Assembly (NCBI GenBank): GCA_900752815.1 | Contig: CAADWS010000099.1 | Coordinates: 41,248 to 105,247 of the forward strand | Source of the DNA: Bacteroidaceae bacterium | GTDB taxonomy: Bacteria > Bacteroidota > Bacteroidia > Bacteroidales > Bacteroidaceae | Direction: 5' to 3' | Length of the DNA stretch: 64,000 nucleotides | Part shown: one piece after another, positions 25,628-33,830 of the stretch | How positions within the stretch are numbered: position 1 is the stretch's first letter | Layout: each line of letters begins with the position of its first letter | Notes under the pieces: model-generated | The model's input: the letters and a program-made list of their open reading frames with translations, nothing else | What the model was told of the DNA's origin: nothing | Database searches by the model: none | Program-made: the position numbers and the translations under genes

Positions 25628-25970
25628 GATGTTTAGCTTTTTGTATTTTGGGAGGTGCGCACTCGTTGGGCTGAAAGAGGTGAATATGCGGGCACGGATT
25701 TTCGTCAGCTGGAATGAAAATGATTTTGCAAGTGTTTGATATCTATTTTCTTTTGCTTTCCTTATTGCTCTTTTCCCGTGAATCGCGCATCTGTTTCGTG
25801 GTCCATATCCTCTTGGTCTCTTGTTGTCTGTCAGTGAACTTCTGAGGAGTATTGGCGGTAACTTTCCATCTTTCAGACCACTGTCTGCAAAAGTAAGTAT
25901 AAGTTTTTCAAAAACATAAATTAGCACTTATTTTTTTGTCCCACAGTGTAGAAATCCATATATTTGCAAT
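25628..25970. other. Divergent promoter region between the AI-2E permease and rsmI
   Basis: Holds CAAAAGTA at 25888-25895, a minus-strand TACTTTTG -7 box for the permease that implies a leader of about 250 nt, and the rsmI promoter. Open frames across the leader have biased composition and no homology I recognise. Confidence 0.5.
25935..25966 (+). promoter_or_regulatory. rsmI promoter, predicted leaderless transcript
   Basis: TTTG at 25935-25938 and TATATTTG at 25959-25966 are 20 nt apart, a full consensus match. The rsmI ATG begins at 25971, only 4 nt after the -7 element, so the transcription start should fall on or beside the start codon. No ribosome-binding site can fit between. Confidence 0.75.
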
Positions 25971-26705
25971 ATGGGAATATTGTATTTAGTTCCGACGCCG
26001 GTCGGAAATCTTGAAGATATGACGCTTCGGGCCATTCGCATACTGAAGGAAGTGGATGTGATTCTGGCAGAAGATACGCGTACATCCGGCTTGTTGCTCA
26101 AGCACTTTGAAGTCAAGAACCGGTTGTGCTCACATCATAAATTCAATGAACACCAGACGGCGGATGCGTTTGCCGCACGTATGGCGGCAGGTGAGCGGAT
26201 GGCGTTGGTTTCCGATGCCGGAACGCCGGGCATTTCCGACCCCGGCTTCATGCTCGTGCGGGCTTGTGTGGCGCGGGGAGTGGAAGTGCAGTGTCTGCCG
26301 GGGCCGACTGCTTTTGTGCCGGCATTGGTCGCATCGGGCCTGCCTTGCGAGCGATTCACCTTTGAGGGTTTCCTGCCGCAGAAAAAAGGACGGGCCACCC
26401 GTTTGGAGCAGTTGCGGACGGAACCGCGTACAATGATTTTTTATGAGTCGCCTCATCGTGTAGTGAAAACGCTTGCCCAGTTTGCGGAAACGTTTGGAGC
26501 CGGTCGGCCGGCCTCTGTTTGTCGCGAAATATCGAAAGTGCATGAAGAAAGTGTGCGGGGCACGCTGGAAGAACTGCATGCGCATTTTGAAGCCAACGAC
26601 CCGCGTGGCGAATTTGTGATAGTCGTGGGCGGTTATGATGCTCCTCGGGGGAAGAACCGCGAAAACCGCAGAAGCCGGGATGAGGAGAATGATGATGCGG
26701 AATGA
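25971..26705 (+). CDS. rsmI: 16S rRNA (cytidine1402-2'-O)-methyltransferase
   Basis: A 244-residue tetrapyrrole-methylase-fold enzyme. It starts MGILYLVPTPVGNLEDMTLRA, the conserved RsmI N-terminus, and continues with EDTRTSGLLLKHF, VSDAGTPGISDPG (S-adenosylmethionine site), LPGPTAFVPALVASGLP, FEGFLP and YESPHRVVKTL. The enzyme 2'-O-methylates C1402 in the decoding centre of 16S rRNA together with RsmH. The C-terminus ends in a charged tail (RENRRSRDEENDDAE) beyond the core. The start is fixed by alignment to the family, which makes the promoter 4 nt upstream striking. The lipoprotein gene downstream starts 47 bp after its stop. Confidence 0.95.
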   Translation: MGILYLVPTPVGNLEDMTLRAIRILKEVDVILAEDTRTSGLLLKHFEVKNRLCSHHKFNEHQTADAFAARMAAGERMALVSDAGTPGISDPGFMLVRACVARGVEVQCLPGPTAFVPALVASGLPCERFTFEGFLPQKKGRATRLEQLRTEPRTMIFYESPHRVVKTLAQFAETFGAGRPASVCREISKVHEESVRGTLEELHAHFEANDPRGEFVIVVGGYDAPRGKNRENRRSRDEENDDAE

Positions 26706-26752
26706 AGCTGACAAAAATTAAATGTAGACAAAGATTAAATCCTCTAACTCAT

Positions 26753-27625
26753 ATGAAAAAGATTCATCTATTGGCCATGTTTGCCTTACTGGCAGTGGCG
26801 GGAGCTTGCGATAGTAAAAACGATAAGGGAAATTCTGCTGTCAGTGCAGAGCAGAACCGGGCAGATTCTTTAGAGCTGGTCATTGATCAGATGCGAAGCG
26901 AGACCAATGATCTCAATCAGATGAAATTGAAGATAACGGATATTCTCCGGCAGATTAATGAGGCGGAAGGGCGCATCACCAACTTGCCGGAAGAAACTTC
27001 CGAACAGCAAATCATTCTGGAAAACATGGCTTTCATTCAGCAGAAAATGAATGAATACCGTAAAACCGTAGGTGAGATGCGGCAGCAGCTCCGGAATGCC
27101 AAGCAGATTTCAGACAATGCAAAAAAAGGCTACGAGGCTGATATCGAATCCTATTTGCAGACGATGAAGGAAAAGGATGCCGAAATAGCTTCCTTGCGTG
27201 AGCAGTTGACGCAGAAGGAGCAGATTATTTTGGAGCAGACTGAAAAACTGACGCAACAGACGGAGCAGGTAAACCATCTGACTGCCGACAATGAGGCCAA
27301 GCAGCGTGCCATTGACGAGCAGGACCTGAAGTTGCATTCGGCCTGGTATGTATATGGAACAAAGCGTGAATTGGAGGAAGAAAATATTCTGGTCAAGGGC
27401 AAGATTATGGAGTCCGATAAGGTAAACCATGATTATTTCACCCGAATAGACATCCGTGCAACGAAGTCCATTCCGCTTTATTCCAAGAAGGTGAAATTGC
27501 TGACCACTCACCCCGAAGGAACTTACAGCTTTGTGAAGGACGAGAAAGGTGAATACGTATTTAATATTATTCAGCCGGAGAAGTTCTGGAGTACCAGTCG
27601 CTATCTTGTGATATCTGTACGTTAA
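26753..27625 (+). CDS. Coiled-coil lipoprotein, unknown function
   Basis: About 290 residues. I choose the ATG at 26753 because it opens a lipoprotein signal (KKIHLLAMFALLAVAGAC). The middle (about residues 30-200) is a long coiled coil rich in Glu, Gln, Lys and Leu (REQLTQKEQIILEQTEKLTQ), and the last ~90 residues form a small beta-rich domain (WYVYGTKRELEEENI, RIDIRATKSIPLYSKKVKL, YSFVKDEKGEYVFNI). This layout recurs in Bacteroidetes lipoproteins of unknown role, and I do not assign a function. It follows rsmI by 47 bp and is closed by a hairpin terminator. Confidence 0.8.
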   Translation: MKKIHLLAMFALLAVAGACDSKNDKGNSAVSAEQNRADSLELVIDQMRSETNDLNQMKLKITDILRQINEAEGRITNLPEETSEQQIILENMAFIQQKMNEYRKTVGEMRQQLRNAKQISDNAKKGYEADIESYLQTMKEKDAEIASLREQLTQKEQIILEQTEKLTQQTEQVNHLTADNEAKQRAIDEQDLKLHSAWYVYGTKRELEEENILVKGKIMESDKVNHDYFTRIDIRATKSIPLYSKKVKLLTTHPEGTYSFVKDEKGEYVFNIIQPEKFWSTSRYLVISVR

Positions 27626-27969
27626 GTGCAGGTTTTCCATGCAATACAAGCCCCGATGCTCCGGTTGCTGCCTGCAGCCGGGATGTATCGGGGCAGTTTT
27701 CTTCCCGACGGGCGTTGGGGAGGTAAAGCCGGAAGGGTTTTCTGCTGTTCATAGTGGCCGTGTCAGGAAACGCAGTCGTTTTCTTTACTTGATGATTCAT
27801 CAGGAGAGCCGAAAGTTTTTTTGCTTTTTATTTGGTCTTTATTTAAGGCGCGTCCTCTTTTTCCTGTTCGTTGCTTTTCCTTTTTGAGAGTATAAGGATG
27901 TTTTGGCGGGCGGAAGCCGTATCTTATGAGGACTTTGTTTCTTTCGTACAGTTTATTCAGTATTCAGTT
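27626..27969. other. Intergenic stretch with terminator
   Basis: Apart from the terminator at 27650-27700, no gene, tRNA or repeat is recognised. The second half is T-rich and probably holds the promoter of the lipoprotein gene at 27970, but no full TTTG/TAnnTTTG pair was found. Confidence 0.4.
27650..27700 (+). terminator. Terminator of the coiled-coil lipoprotein gene
   Basis: GCCCCGAT at 27650-27657 pairs with ATCGGGGC at 27687-27694, around a 29-nt loop that contains a second small hairpin (CTGCCTGCAG), followed by AGTTTTC. It starts 25 bp after the stop codon. Confidence 0.65.
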
Positions 27970-28614
27970 ATGCATATTCGGATTTTTTCGTTTCTTTACT
28001 CCTTGTTGCTGTTGGGCGGTTGTTCCTACCATCAGTTTGGGGCAGTGACTGCGGGCAGCAGTTTGGGCGCCATGTTCGGTTCCAGTATCGGTGGCCTGTC
28101 CGGTGGTTATCGTGGACACGAAATTGGTACGGTGGTGGGTATGGTCGGCGGTGCGGCCGTTGGTCTGGCTGCCACCTCGGAGCGCAATGCTGCCAAAGAG
28201 CCGGTGAATGAGGAGGAATATGATTTGGACTATGGGCGATATGAGCGTTCTCCGAAACGTGCCCGGCATGGCGCCCCTCAGCAACTTAAGGTGGAGCAGG
28301 TTCGCTTTGTCGATGACAACGGTAACCGCCGCCTGGAAACCGGCGAACGCGCGGCTGTCGTGCTGAAAATATACAATCGGGGGAATCGGACGCTCTATCG
28401 GGTGGCGCCGCAGATTTACTGTGACAACAAGCGCATCTGGATTTCGCCCACAGCTATTGTCAGTGAACTTGCGCCGGGACAGGGTTTCCGTTATAGGGCA
28501 GAGGTTTATGCTTCACGCAGGCTGAAGCCGGGACGTGCCCGGTTTACTGTGAAATTCAGCTGTGGCGGACCGGCTGTCGAGGCCGGAACGTTCAGCATTG
28601 TTACGGCACCTTGA
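27970..28614 (+). CDS. Glycine-zipper lipoprotein with Ig-like C-terminal domain
   Basis: A 214-residue protein. From the ATG at 27970 it has a lipoprotein signal (YSLLLLGGC), then a glycine-rich hydrophobic stretch (GSSLGAMFGSSIGGLSGGYRGHEIGTVVGMVGGAAVGLAA) of the glycine-zipper type, an acidic/basic linker and a C-terminal beta-rich domain (about 105-210) beginning VEQVRFVDDNGNRRLETGERAAV, resembling CARDB-like immunoglobulin domains. The acidic DDNGNRRLETGE loop could bind calcium. The role is unknown, and outer-membrane attachment is inferred from the lipobox. A very strong terminator follows at 28652. Confidence 0.75.
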   Translation: MHIRIFSFLYSLLLLGGCSYHQFGAVTAGSSLGAMFGSSIGGLSGGYRGHEIGTVVGMVGGAAVGLAATSERNAAKEPVNEEEYDLDYGRYERSPKRARHGAPQQLKVEQVRFVDDNGNRRLETGERAAVVLKIYNRGNRTLYRVAPQIYCDNKRIWISPTAIVSELAPGQGFRYRAEVYASRRLKPGRARFTVKFSCGGPAVEAGTFSIVTAP

Positions 28615-28651
28615 CTGCTGGAACTCTGACTGGAGGCTGAGAAGAAAGATG

Positions 28652-28700
28652 GATATCCCCGATGCTGTGCAAATGTGCCGGCATCGGGGATATCTGTTTT
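28652..28700 (+). terminator. Terminator after the glycine-zipper lipoprotein
   Basis: A perfect 14-bp stem (28652-28665 with 28681-28694, GATATCCCCGATGC and its complement), 15-nt loop, then TGTTTTTG. It lies 38 bp after the stop codon. Confidence 0.85.
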
Positions 28701-28731
28701 TGCTATGTAATCCTGTTTTTGCTATGTAATC
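28694..28731 (+). repeat. 19-bp tandem duplication
   Basis: CTGTTTTTGCTATGTAATC occurs twice in direct succession (28694-28712 and 28713-28731), beginning at the last stem base of the terminator and copying its T-tract. It looks like a recent slippage duplication. The remaining ~180 bp up to 28914 hold no recognised feature. Confidence 0.9.
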
Positions 28732-28913
28732 ATTGGGAGTTCGGATTGCGTTTGTTGCATTGGAGGGAAAGTTCCTGTTGGTGCGGCTCTTGGGCCTGAA
28801 TCTTTACGCTGTAGCCGGCGGCCACTGGGAGCGTTCACCGGGAGAAGAAAGACCTTTGGGCGCAGCATCATCAGGAGCCAGGCCTGTTGCAGGCATTCAG
28901 GTATGGCGGATGA

Positions 28914-31049
28914 TTACTTGTCCTGCTTTTCCATCCATTCGTGCAGATGGCGTGCCAGAACCTCGTAGCCTTGCTGTTTAAGGTGGATGTAGTCACCGCT
29001 GTAATAGTCGTCGTTCAGGCTGCCGTCGGACGTGACAAACCATGCCGTCGGGTTGATGTAGTCTGCCCGGTCAAACCGGGTTTTGTCCAGAATTTCGTGT
29101 ATGCGGTCGCATTTTCCGCGGATTTCACTTGAGGCTTGTTTGCCGGAGGGCAGCAGACCGAGCAGCAGGATGCGTGCCTGTGGAAACTGGCGTTCTGCTT
29201 CCTGCGTTACGGCGCAGATGCCTTCGGCTACGTCTTCCGGCTGGTTGTTTCCGGAAATCAGGTTGTTGATGCCGATGGCAATGGCTACATATTCCGGTTG
29301 GCAGTGGTTGTAATTGCCGTAGCGTATGCGCCAGAGCAGGTTTTGGGTCCGGTCACCGGAGATGCCGGCCGACTCCCATTTCCCGGCACCGAACTGCTGG
29401 TCGAATGCTGATTTGCCCACCTTGTAGGTGACGAGCTGGCGGGTGCCGCCTGCGCCTTGAATAATCGAATTGCCCAGAAGCAGCAGTTGCAGCCGCTTGC
29501 CTTCCAGCGTCTCTTCGATGTCCTTCGCTGCACTGTGCCATTCCTTGCCCTGCTGCCATCCGGCTCCCGACCTGAATTCATTGCCGGGCACGGCATGCGT
29601 ACACTCGTTCTTGTAGCGGCCGGTGGCTTTGAGGATAAAGTTTACGATGGGCTCAGGGTTGGCGAGTGAGTGTGGATGGTGGTCCACGCCGGGCTTGTGG
29701 ATGATGTGGATGGGGCGTCCGCGTTCGGCCATGCGTTCGGCAAAAATCTGCGTGTTTTCCTTGACGGGCACCACTTTGTCCACGTCGCCCACCACGTGCA
29801 GGCAGGGTATTTTTGCCTTGGCTATGATGCGGGCATGGTCAATCGGATTCTTTTTCCATTTCAGCGCTTCAGCCTTGTCCTTGAATCCGTAGGCTTCAAG
29901 CATCAGCCGGATGTCTGTTTCCGAGCCGGTGTAGTCACCTTCGCCCATCGGCCAACTTTTCAGGTCCATGACCGGAGCGTCGGCATAGATGCAGGCAACC
30001 TTTTTCGGATTTTTGGCCGCCCAGTTGTAAACGATGAGTCCGCCGCGGCTCATGCCTTCGAGAGCAACCTTGCGGTGGAAACCGTTGTCGGTCATCAGCT
30101 GGTACAGGCGGTCCCAGCGTTCCACGGCCTTGGGCGCACCATAGAGGTTGGCCACGTCGGTGTAGACTACATGGAATCCGGCCTCCAGCAGGGCAATGTC
30201 TGTTTGCGGCTCATGTCCCCAAAAGCGGGCGCGGATAATCCAGGGCTTGCCCTCGGCCTGTACGTAGGGCTGAACGATGAGGCTGCCGACGCCGTGGCAT
30301 TTGAAGTGGTAACCGCGGAATCCATGGAAATTGAACGGTTCCTGAGGTTGCAGGCCGCTGATGTCGGCAAGCGGAAGCTGTGGCTGCAACAGGTAGGTAC
30401 CTATCTTTCGGGCCATGACGCCTGCTCCGATGGAGGAGGGATGCAGACGGTCAGGGAAGAGTTCGCCTCTCCATTCCGTTCCGAAGATATTGTTCAGATT
30501 GATGATTTCCAGTTGATTGTCATAGGCAATCTGTTCGATGAGGGGGAGAATGCCTCCCGTGATGACGGGCGCGTTGATGTTGTCGGGACTGTCCAGATAA
30601 CAGCGCACGGGCGTGAGCAGGATGATGCGTGGGCGTGAGGGCAGTTGTCGGTAGCTGTCGATGAGCTGTTGGTAGTCTTTCACAAAATCGTCCTTCCACT
30701 TCCAGTTGAAGGGCTTCGAGTCGTTGGTGCCCAACTTGATGAGGACGATGTCGGGGCGAAAGTCCTTCGACTGGGAGTAGGCCGTTGTCTTGACATAGGG
30801 CGAATTGCCTTTTGAGAGCAGGGTTGTGCCCGATACGCCAAAGTTGCGTACTTCGAAATCGTCGCCCAGAAAATATTGCAGTTGCGACGGATAGGAGTTG
30901 GCATCGCGGTTGGCGATACCGGCACCATAGGTAATGCTGTTGCCTACGCATGCCACCCGGGTTACTTTCTTTTCTGCGGTCATGCAGGCCGGCAGCAGGA
31001 GCAGGGCGCCCACCACGAGGGCCGCCCAGCGGCGGAATGTTTTTCCCAT
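28914..31049 (-). CDS. Three-domain esterase lipoprotein: SGNH - alpha/beta hydrolase - SGNH
   Basis: A 711-residue lipoprotein. The start at 31047-31049 gives a signal with lipobox LLLLPAC (Cys22); upstream in-frame sequence is not signal-like. Domain 1 (about 28-225) is an SGNH/GDSL hydrolase: VGNSITYG with Ser38, GTND at 107-110, and the Asp200/His203 pair in DRLHP. Domain 2 (about 240-500) is an alpha/beta hydrolase: EGMSRGG nucleophile elbow with Ser334, VVGDVDKVVP acid region, GVDHHPHSL histidine. Domain 3 (about 520-711) is a second SGNH unit: LLGNSIIQG, IGINN, DYIHL. So three catalytic centres appear intact in one chain. SGNH enzymes next to hexosaminidases often remove acetyl groups from glycans; the GH20 gene 118 bp upstream on the same strand supports that, by inference. 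Confidence 0.82.
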   Translation of the reverse strand: MGKTFRRWAALVVGALLLLPACMTAEKKVTRVACVGNSITYGAGIANRDANSYPSQLQYFLGDDFEVRNFGVSGTTLLSKGNSPYVKTTAYSQSKDFRPDIVLIKLGTNDSKPFNWKWKDDFVKDYQQLIDSYRQLPSRPRIILLTPVRCYLDSPDNINAPVITGGILPLIEQIAYDNQLEIINLNNIFGTEWRGELFPDRLHPSSIGAGVMARKIGTYLLQPQLPLADISGLQPQEPFNFHGFRGYHFKCHGVGSLIVQPYVQAEGKPWIIRARFWGHEPQTDIALLEAGFHVVYTDVANLYGAPKAVERWDRLYQLMTDNGFHRKVALEGMSRGGLIVYNWAAKNPKKVACIYADAPVMDLKSWPMGEGDYTGSETDIRLMLEAYGFKDKAEALKWKKNPIDHARIIAKAKIPCLHVVGDVDKVVPVKENTQIFAERMAERGRPIHIIHKPGVDHHPHSLANPEPIVNFILKATGRYKNECTHAVPGNEFRSGAGWQQGKEWHSAAKDIEETLEGKRLQLLLLGNSIIQGAGGTRQLVTYKVGKSAFDQQFGAGKWESAGISGDRTQNLLWRIRYGNYNHCQPEYVAIAIGINNLISGNNQPEDVAEGICAVTQEAERQFPQARILLLGLLPSGKQASSEIRGKCDRIHEILDKTRFDRADYINPTAWFVTSDGSLNDDYYSGDYIHLKQQGYEVLARHLHEWMEKQDK

Positions 31050-31167
31050 ATCAGGTTGGTTTAAGAATCTTTGTCGGAATGCTGTTGGTGTCCGAAAAAC
31101 AGGCTGGTGACCTGCCGGTCTGGGCGGGAGGGGCAACCGTTTCTTTCCGGGGAACACGCGGCAAAAC

Positions 31168-33126
31168 TTATTTCAGGATGATTTCCTTGATGATGGGCCA
31201 GCAGGTATGTGCTGCGGTCACTTCGATTTTGACCGCCAGCAGCGCTTCGCCGTCGAGAGTGGCCCGGGCTTCACCCAGTTCGTTGAACGATGCTACCTTG
31301 ACGAAGTTTTTCCCGTCTTTGCTGACGAGAAGGTCGCCGTGGGTGATGTAGTCCTTTGAGTCGCCGGTGATGACTTTCACTTCATTGACCGTGGTGGGTT
31401 CTCCCAGCAGCAGGCTGAAGTAGTGTCCTGGATTCACGGTGGCGCAGCCCCAGAAGAAACTGTTGGTCTTGCCGTCGAAGGCATATTCTGCATGATAGGG
31501 CGCATTGGTGGGGATATTTGTCTCAATGCGGGCATTGCGCACGAGGGCCGGTTTTTCCTCCTGTGGTTCGAATTCTTTTTCGTTCAGTGCGTCGTCGTCA
31601 TAGAAATTGATGCCGAGAGTTTTCATGGCCGGGTAGAAAGCCGTCAGCCGTCGGGAGAAACTTTCCCAATTGTGCTGCGCGGAGGGTGTCCACAGGACTT
31701 CGGCCAGCGCACACATGCGGGGGTAGAGCATCCAGTCCACACGGTCGAAGGTGGCAATGCGTTCGGTCCACAGGTTGCCCTGTCCGCCCATGACGAGGGC
31801 CTTCTGAGCTTGCGGAAGGCTGTCGGCCGCAGGTTCCCATTCATAAATCTTTCGGGTGGAGTTGCCGGCATAGCCCCAGTCGTAGTAGCAGCCGTGTTGC
31901 GGACACATGATGACGGGGATGCCCCGCTCCAGAGCTGCTTTCTGTCCCTGCAGGCCGTCGTTGCGCCAAGACATGACGACATCTTCGGGCGTGGCTACAC
32001 CGCGGTCGTTGATTTCGTCCCAGCCTATCATGGTTTTGCCTTTGGCACGAATCAGGGCGCTCATGCGCCGGGTGAAGTAGTCCTGCAGTTCGCTCCACTG
32101 CTTCATGCCTTCGCGCTGGAACAGAGCCTGGCATTTGGGACAGTGCTGCCAGATTTCGGTGGATACCTCGTCGCCGCCCAGGTGTATGTAGTGCGACGGG
32201 AAAATCTCAGCCAGCGCGTCCACCACGTCGGCGGCAAATTCGAATACCTTCGGATTGCCGATGCACACCATGTTTTCGTTGGCACGCTTGCGGTCGGCCA
32301 CGCTGCGTTCCTCGGGATAGGCCTCGAAGGTGCCGCCGTTGCAGGAGAGTTCGGGCAACGCAGCCAGCAGGGCGGTGGCATGGCCCGGCAGGTCGACTTC
32401 GGGAATGATTTCGATGCCCCGCAGGCCGGCATAGCGGACCACGTCCTTGAGTTCTTCGGGCGTATAATATTTGCCGGACAGTTGTGGAAAATCGTGATAG
32501 TAGGTACCGGCTTCAGTCAGTGCCGGATATTTTTTCATGGCCATGCGCCAGGCCTGGTTGTCGGTGAGATGCAGATGTAGCGTGTTGAACTTGAAGAGGG
32601 CCAGACGGTCGATGGTCTTTTTCAATTCGTCCGGCGTCCAGAAGTGGCGGCTGCAGTCGAGCATGAGTCCGCGGTAGGCATAGCGCGGCCGGTCGGTGAT
32701 GTCGACGGCGGGCAGTTTCCCGTCGGCCGATAGCAGAATGAGTTGCCTGAGAGTGGCGAAGCCGTGGTTCATGCCGCTGATGCTGGCAGCTTCGATGCGG
32801 ATGCCCTTTTTCCCGATGTTGAGGCGGTAGGCCTCGCGCGACAGGGTGCCGTTGAGATGGAAGTTGAGGTCTCCTTTTTCAGTGCCTACCGTTATCTGGC
32901 GTCCGGTTGTTTTCTGCAGGTCGGCTGCCATGAGGCGCGCAGTTTCCATCCAGGGTTCCGGAACCGACACTTTTTGCAGGTTGTCCAGATTGTAATGGCC
33001 GGGATGGATGTCGGCCTGCAGCACTTGCGGCAGTACGTCGATGGTGGAGGCGACTTTGCGTTCACGGACAAAAATGAAGATGATGGCCGCAACAGCAAGC
33101 AGAATGAGAAATCCTTTTGTCTTCAT
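31168..33126 (-). CDS. GH20 beta-N-acetylhexosaminidase
   Basis: A 652-residue protein with an N-terminal membrane anchor or signal (FLILLAVAAIIFIFV). Residues about 30-145 form the GH20b domain. The barrel starts at RPRYAYRGLMLDCSRHFW and has HLHLTDNQAWR, EIIPEVDLPGHA, the catalytic pair Asp319-Glu320 in IHLGGDEVSTEIW, and WDEINDRGVATPEDVVMSW. From about residue 535 a beta-sandwich of F5/8 or CBM32 type follows (YAFDGKTNSFFWG, VKVITGDSKDYITHGDLLVSKDGKNF). The enzyme releases terminal GlcNAc or GalNAc by substrate assistance, typically from mucin or N-glycans. The three-domain esterase gene follows after 118 bp, a likely operon for acetylated amino-sugar glycans. Confidence 0.93.
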   Translation of the reverse strand: MKTKGFLILLAVAAIIFIFVRERKVASTIDVLPQVLQADIHPGHYNLDNLQKVSVPEPWMETARLMAADLQKTTGRQITVGTEKGDLNFHLNGTLSREAYRLNIGKKGIRIEAASISGMNHGFATLRQLILLSADGKLPAVDITDRPRYAYRGLMLDCSRHFWTPDELKKTIDRLALFKFNTLHLHLTDNQAWRMAMKKYPALTEAGTYYHDFPQLSGKYYTPEELKDVVRYAGLRGIEIIPEVDLPGHATALLAALPELSCNGGTFEAYPEERSVADRKRANENMVCIGNPKVFEFAADVVDALAEIFPSHYIHLGGDEVSTEIWQHCPKCQALFQREGMKQWSELQDYFTRRMSALIRAKGKTMIGWDEINDRGVATPEDVVMSWRNDGLQGQKAALERGIPVIMCPQHGCYYDWGYAGNSTRKIYEWEPAADSLPQAQKALVMGGQGNLWTERIATFDRVDWMLYPRMCALAEVLWTPSAQHNWESFSRRLTAFYPAMKTLGINFYDDDALNEKEFEPQEEKPALVRNARIETNIPTNAPYHAEYAFDGKTNSFFWGCATVNPGHYFSLLLGEPTTVNEVKVITGDSKDYITHGDLLVSKDGKNFVKVASFNELGEARATLDGEALLAVKIEVTAAHTCWPIIKEIILK

Positions 33127-33483
33127 AGTATTCGGCAGATTAGAGAACGTGTAGTTCCGGAAGAGGGAAAAATCCCCTGGAACAAGCCGTGGGATTCTTG
33201 AGGGTGGTTCTCCGGAACGTGTTACAGTTTTTTACGAAAGTTGTGGCAGGCGTGTGAACGAAGCGAAAGCGCATTTTCCGGTTGGCTGCTTTGCTTCTCC
33301 GCTGCCGGCTTTTCTGCAAAAATACGAGTAAAAATCAAGATGGGCAACTGGTTGCCGTGACAAAATGAACGGTGGCAGATGAAACCGTTTGGCGGTGAAT
33401 GGTAAATGCGATTTTTATGAAAGTTTAACTGGTCTTCGGGGAGGCTCCGGCGGATGTGCGGAGAAAAGGCGGATGCAGGTATC

Positions 33484-33567
33484 GCTTCCGGCTTTCAGAA
33501 AAAAGAGTACCGCCGGCAGAAAAAACGGAAGTAAGGCGCGTTTTTTCGCTCAGTATGGGCGAAAATT
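33484..33567 (-). repeat. 21-bp repeat array, degenerate (linked to hairpin RNA element 2)
   Basis: Read on the minus strand, units at 33547-33567, 33526-33546 and 33505-33525 plus a 20-bp remnant keep a 21-bp phase. The cores are CCATACT, CCTTACTT and CGGTACT, each followed by an A- or T-rich tail. It starts 12 bp beyond the terminator of hairpin RNA element 2 and reads in the same direction as that RNA. Confidence 0.5.
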
Positions 33568-33578
33568 TAAAAGTAACA

Positions 33579-33662
33579 CAAAAAAACGGATAACAGGGCC
33601 CTATGCCCCTGCCATCCGTTCCAGCTATTGCAAAGATACAAATTTTTGAAGCGGAATCCAAA
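33579..33662 (-). ncRNA. Short hairpin RNA with its own promoter (element 2)
   Basis: On the minus strand TTTG (33659-33662) and TATCTTTG (33631-33638) are 20 nt apart. Eleven nucleotides after the -7 element a 14-bp stem begins (AACGGATGGCAGGG, 33607-33620, pairing with 33585-33598, two of the pairs G-U), followed by Ts (33580-33584). The predicted RNA, from about 33625 to 33579, is about 47 nt. From the -7 box onward TATCTTTGCAATAGCTG is identical to element 1, although the stems differ. No gene lies close downstream, only the 21-bp array and then the start region of GH20, so a leader role for GH20 is possible in principle but would need read-through of about 450 bp. Confidence 0.6.
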
Positions 33663-33830
33663 TTTGCATTACGCATCTTTAACATTTCGTGCAGTCCTTC
33701 GCGGGTTGGAAAAGGGGGTGTTCCGGAAGGTTTCCGAACAGACAGAAATCGTTTTTTTTGATAAATGTGGGACGTCGCGGAAGGCGGGGTCGGCCAAAAT
33801 GATTACATTTGTAGAAAATTTGATACCGAC

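Larger units (their letters stand above)
33127..33830. other. Divergent intergenic region, 700 bp
   Basis: Between GH20 (minus) and the flavodoxin/ferredoxin gene (plus). Nearest GH20, a TATTTTTG on the minus strand around 33317-33324 is a candidate -7 box. The middle holds a degenerate 21-bp array (33484-33567) and hairpin RNA element 2. The right part has TACATTTG at 33804-33811, a probable -7 box 19 nt before the ATG at 33831, and further weak 21-bp-like units around 33692-33733. Confidence 0.5.

Noticed and set aside
25628..25927. N-terminal 100-residue extension of the AI-2E permease
   Set aside because: The added sequence is polar and basic, the promoter-like box for the gene lies inside it, and the family starts at the methionine encoded at 25625-25627.
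33692..33755. A further 21-bp array upstream of the flavodoxin/ferredoxin gene
   Set aside because: One unit start (CAGTCCTT) and a T-rich tail fit the phase, but the cores are lost, so it is too weak to call separately.
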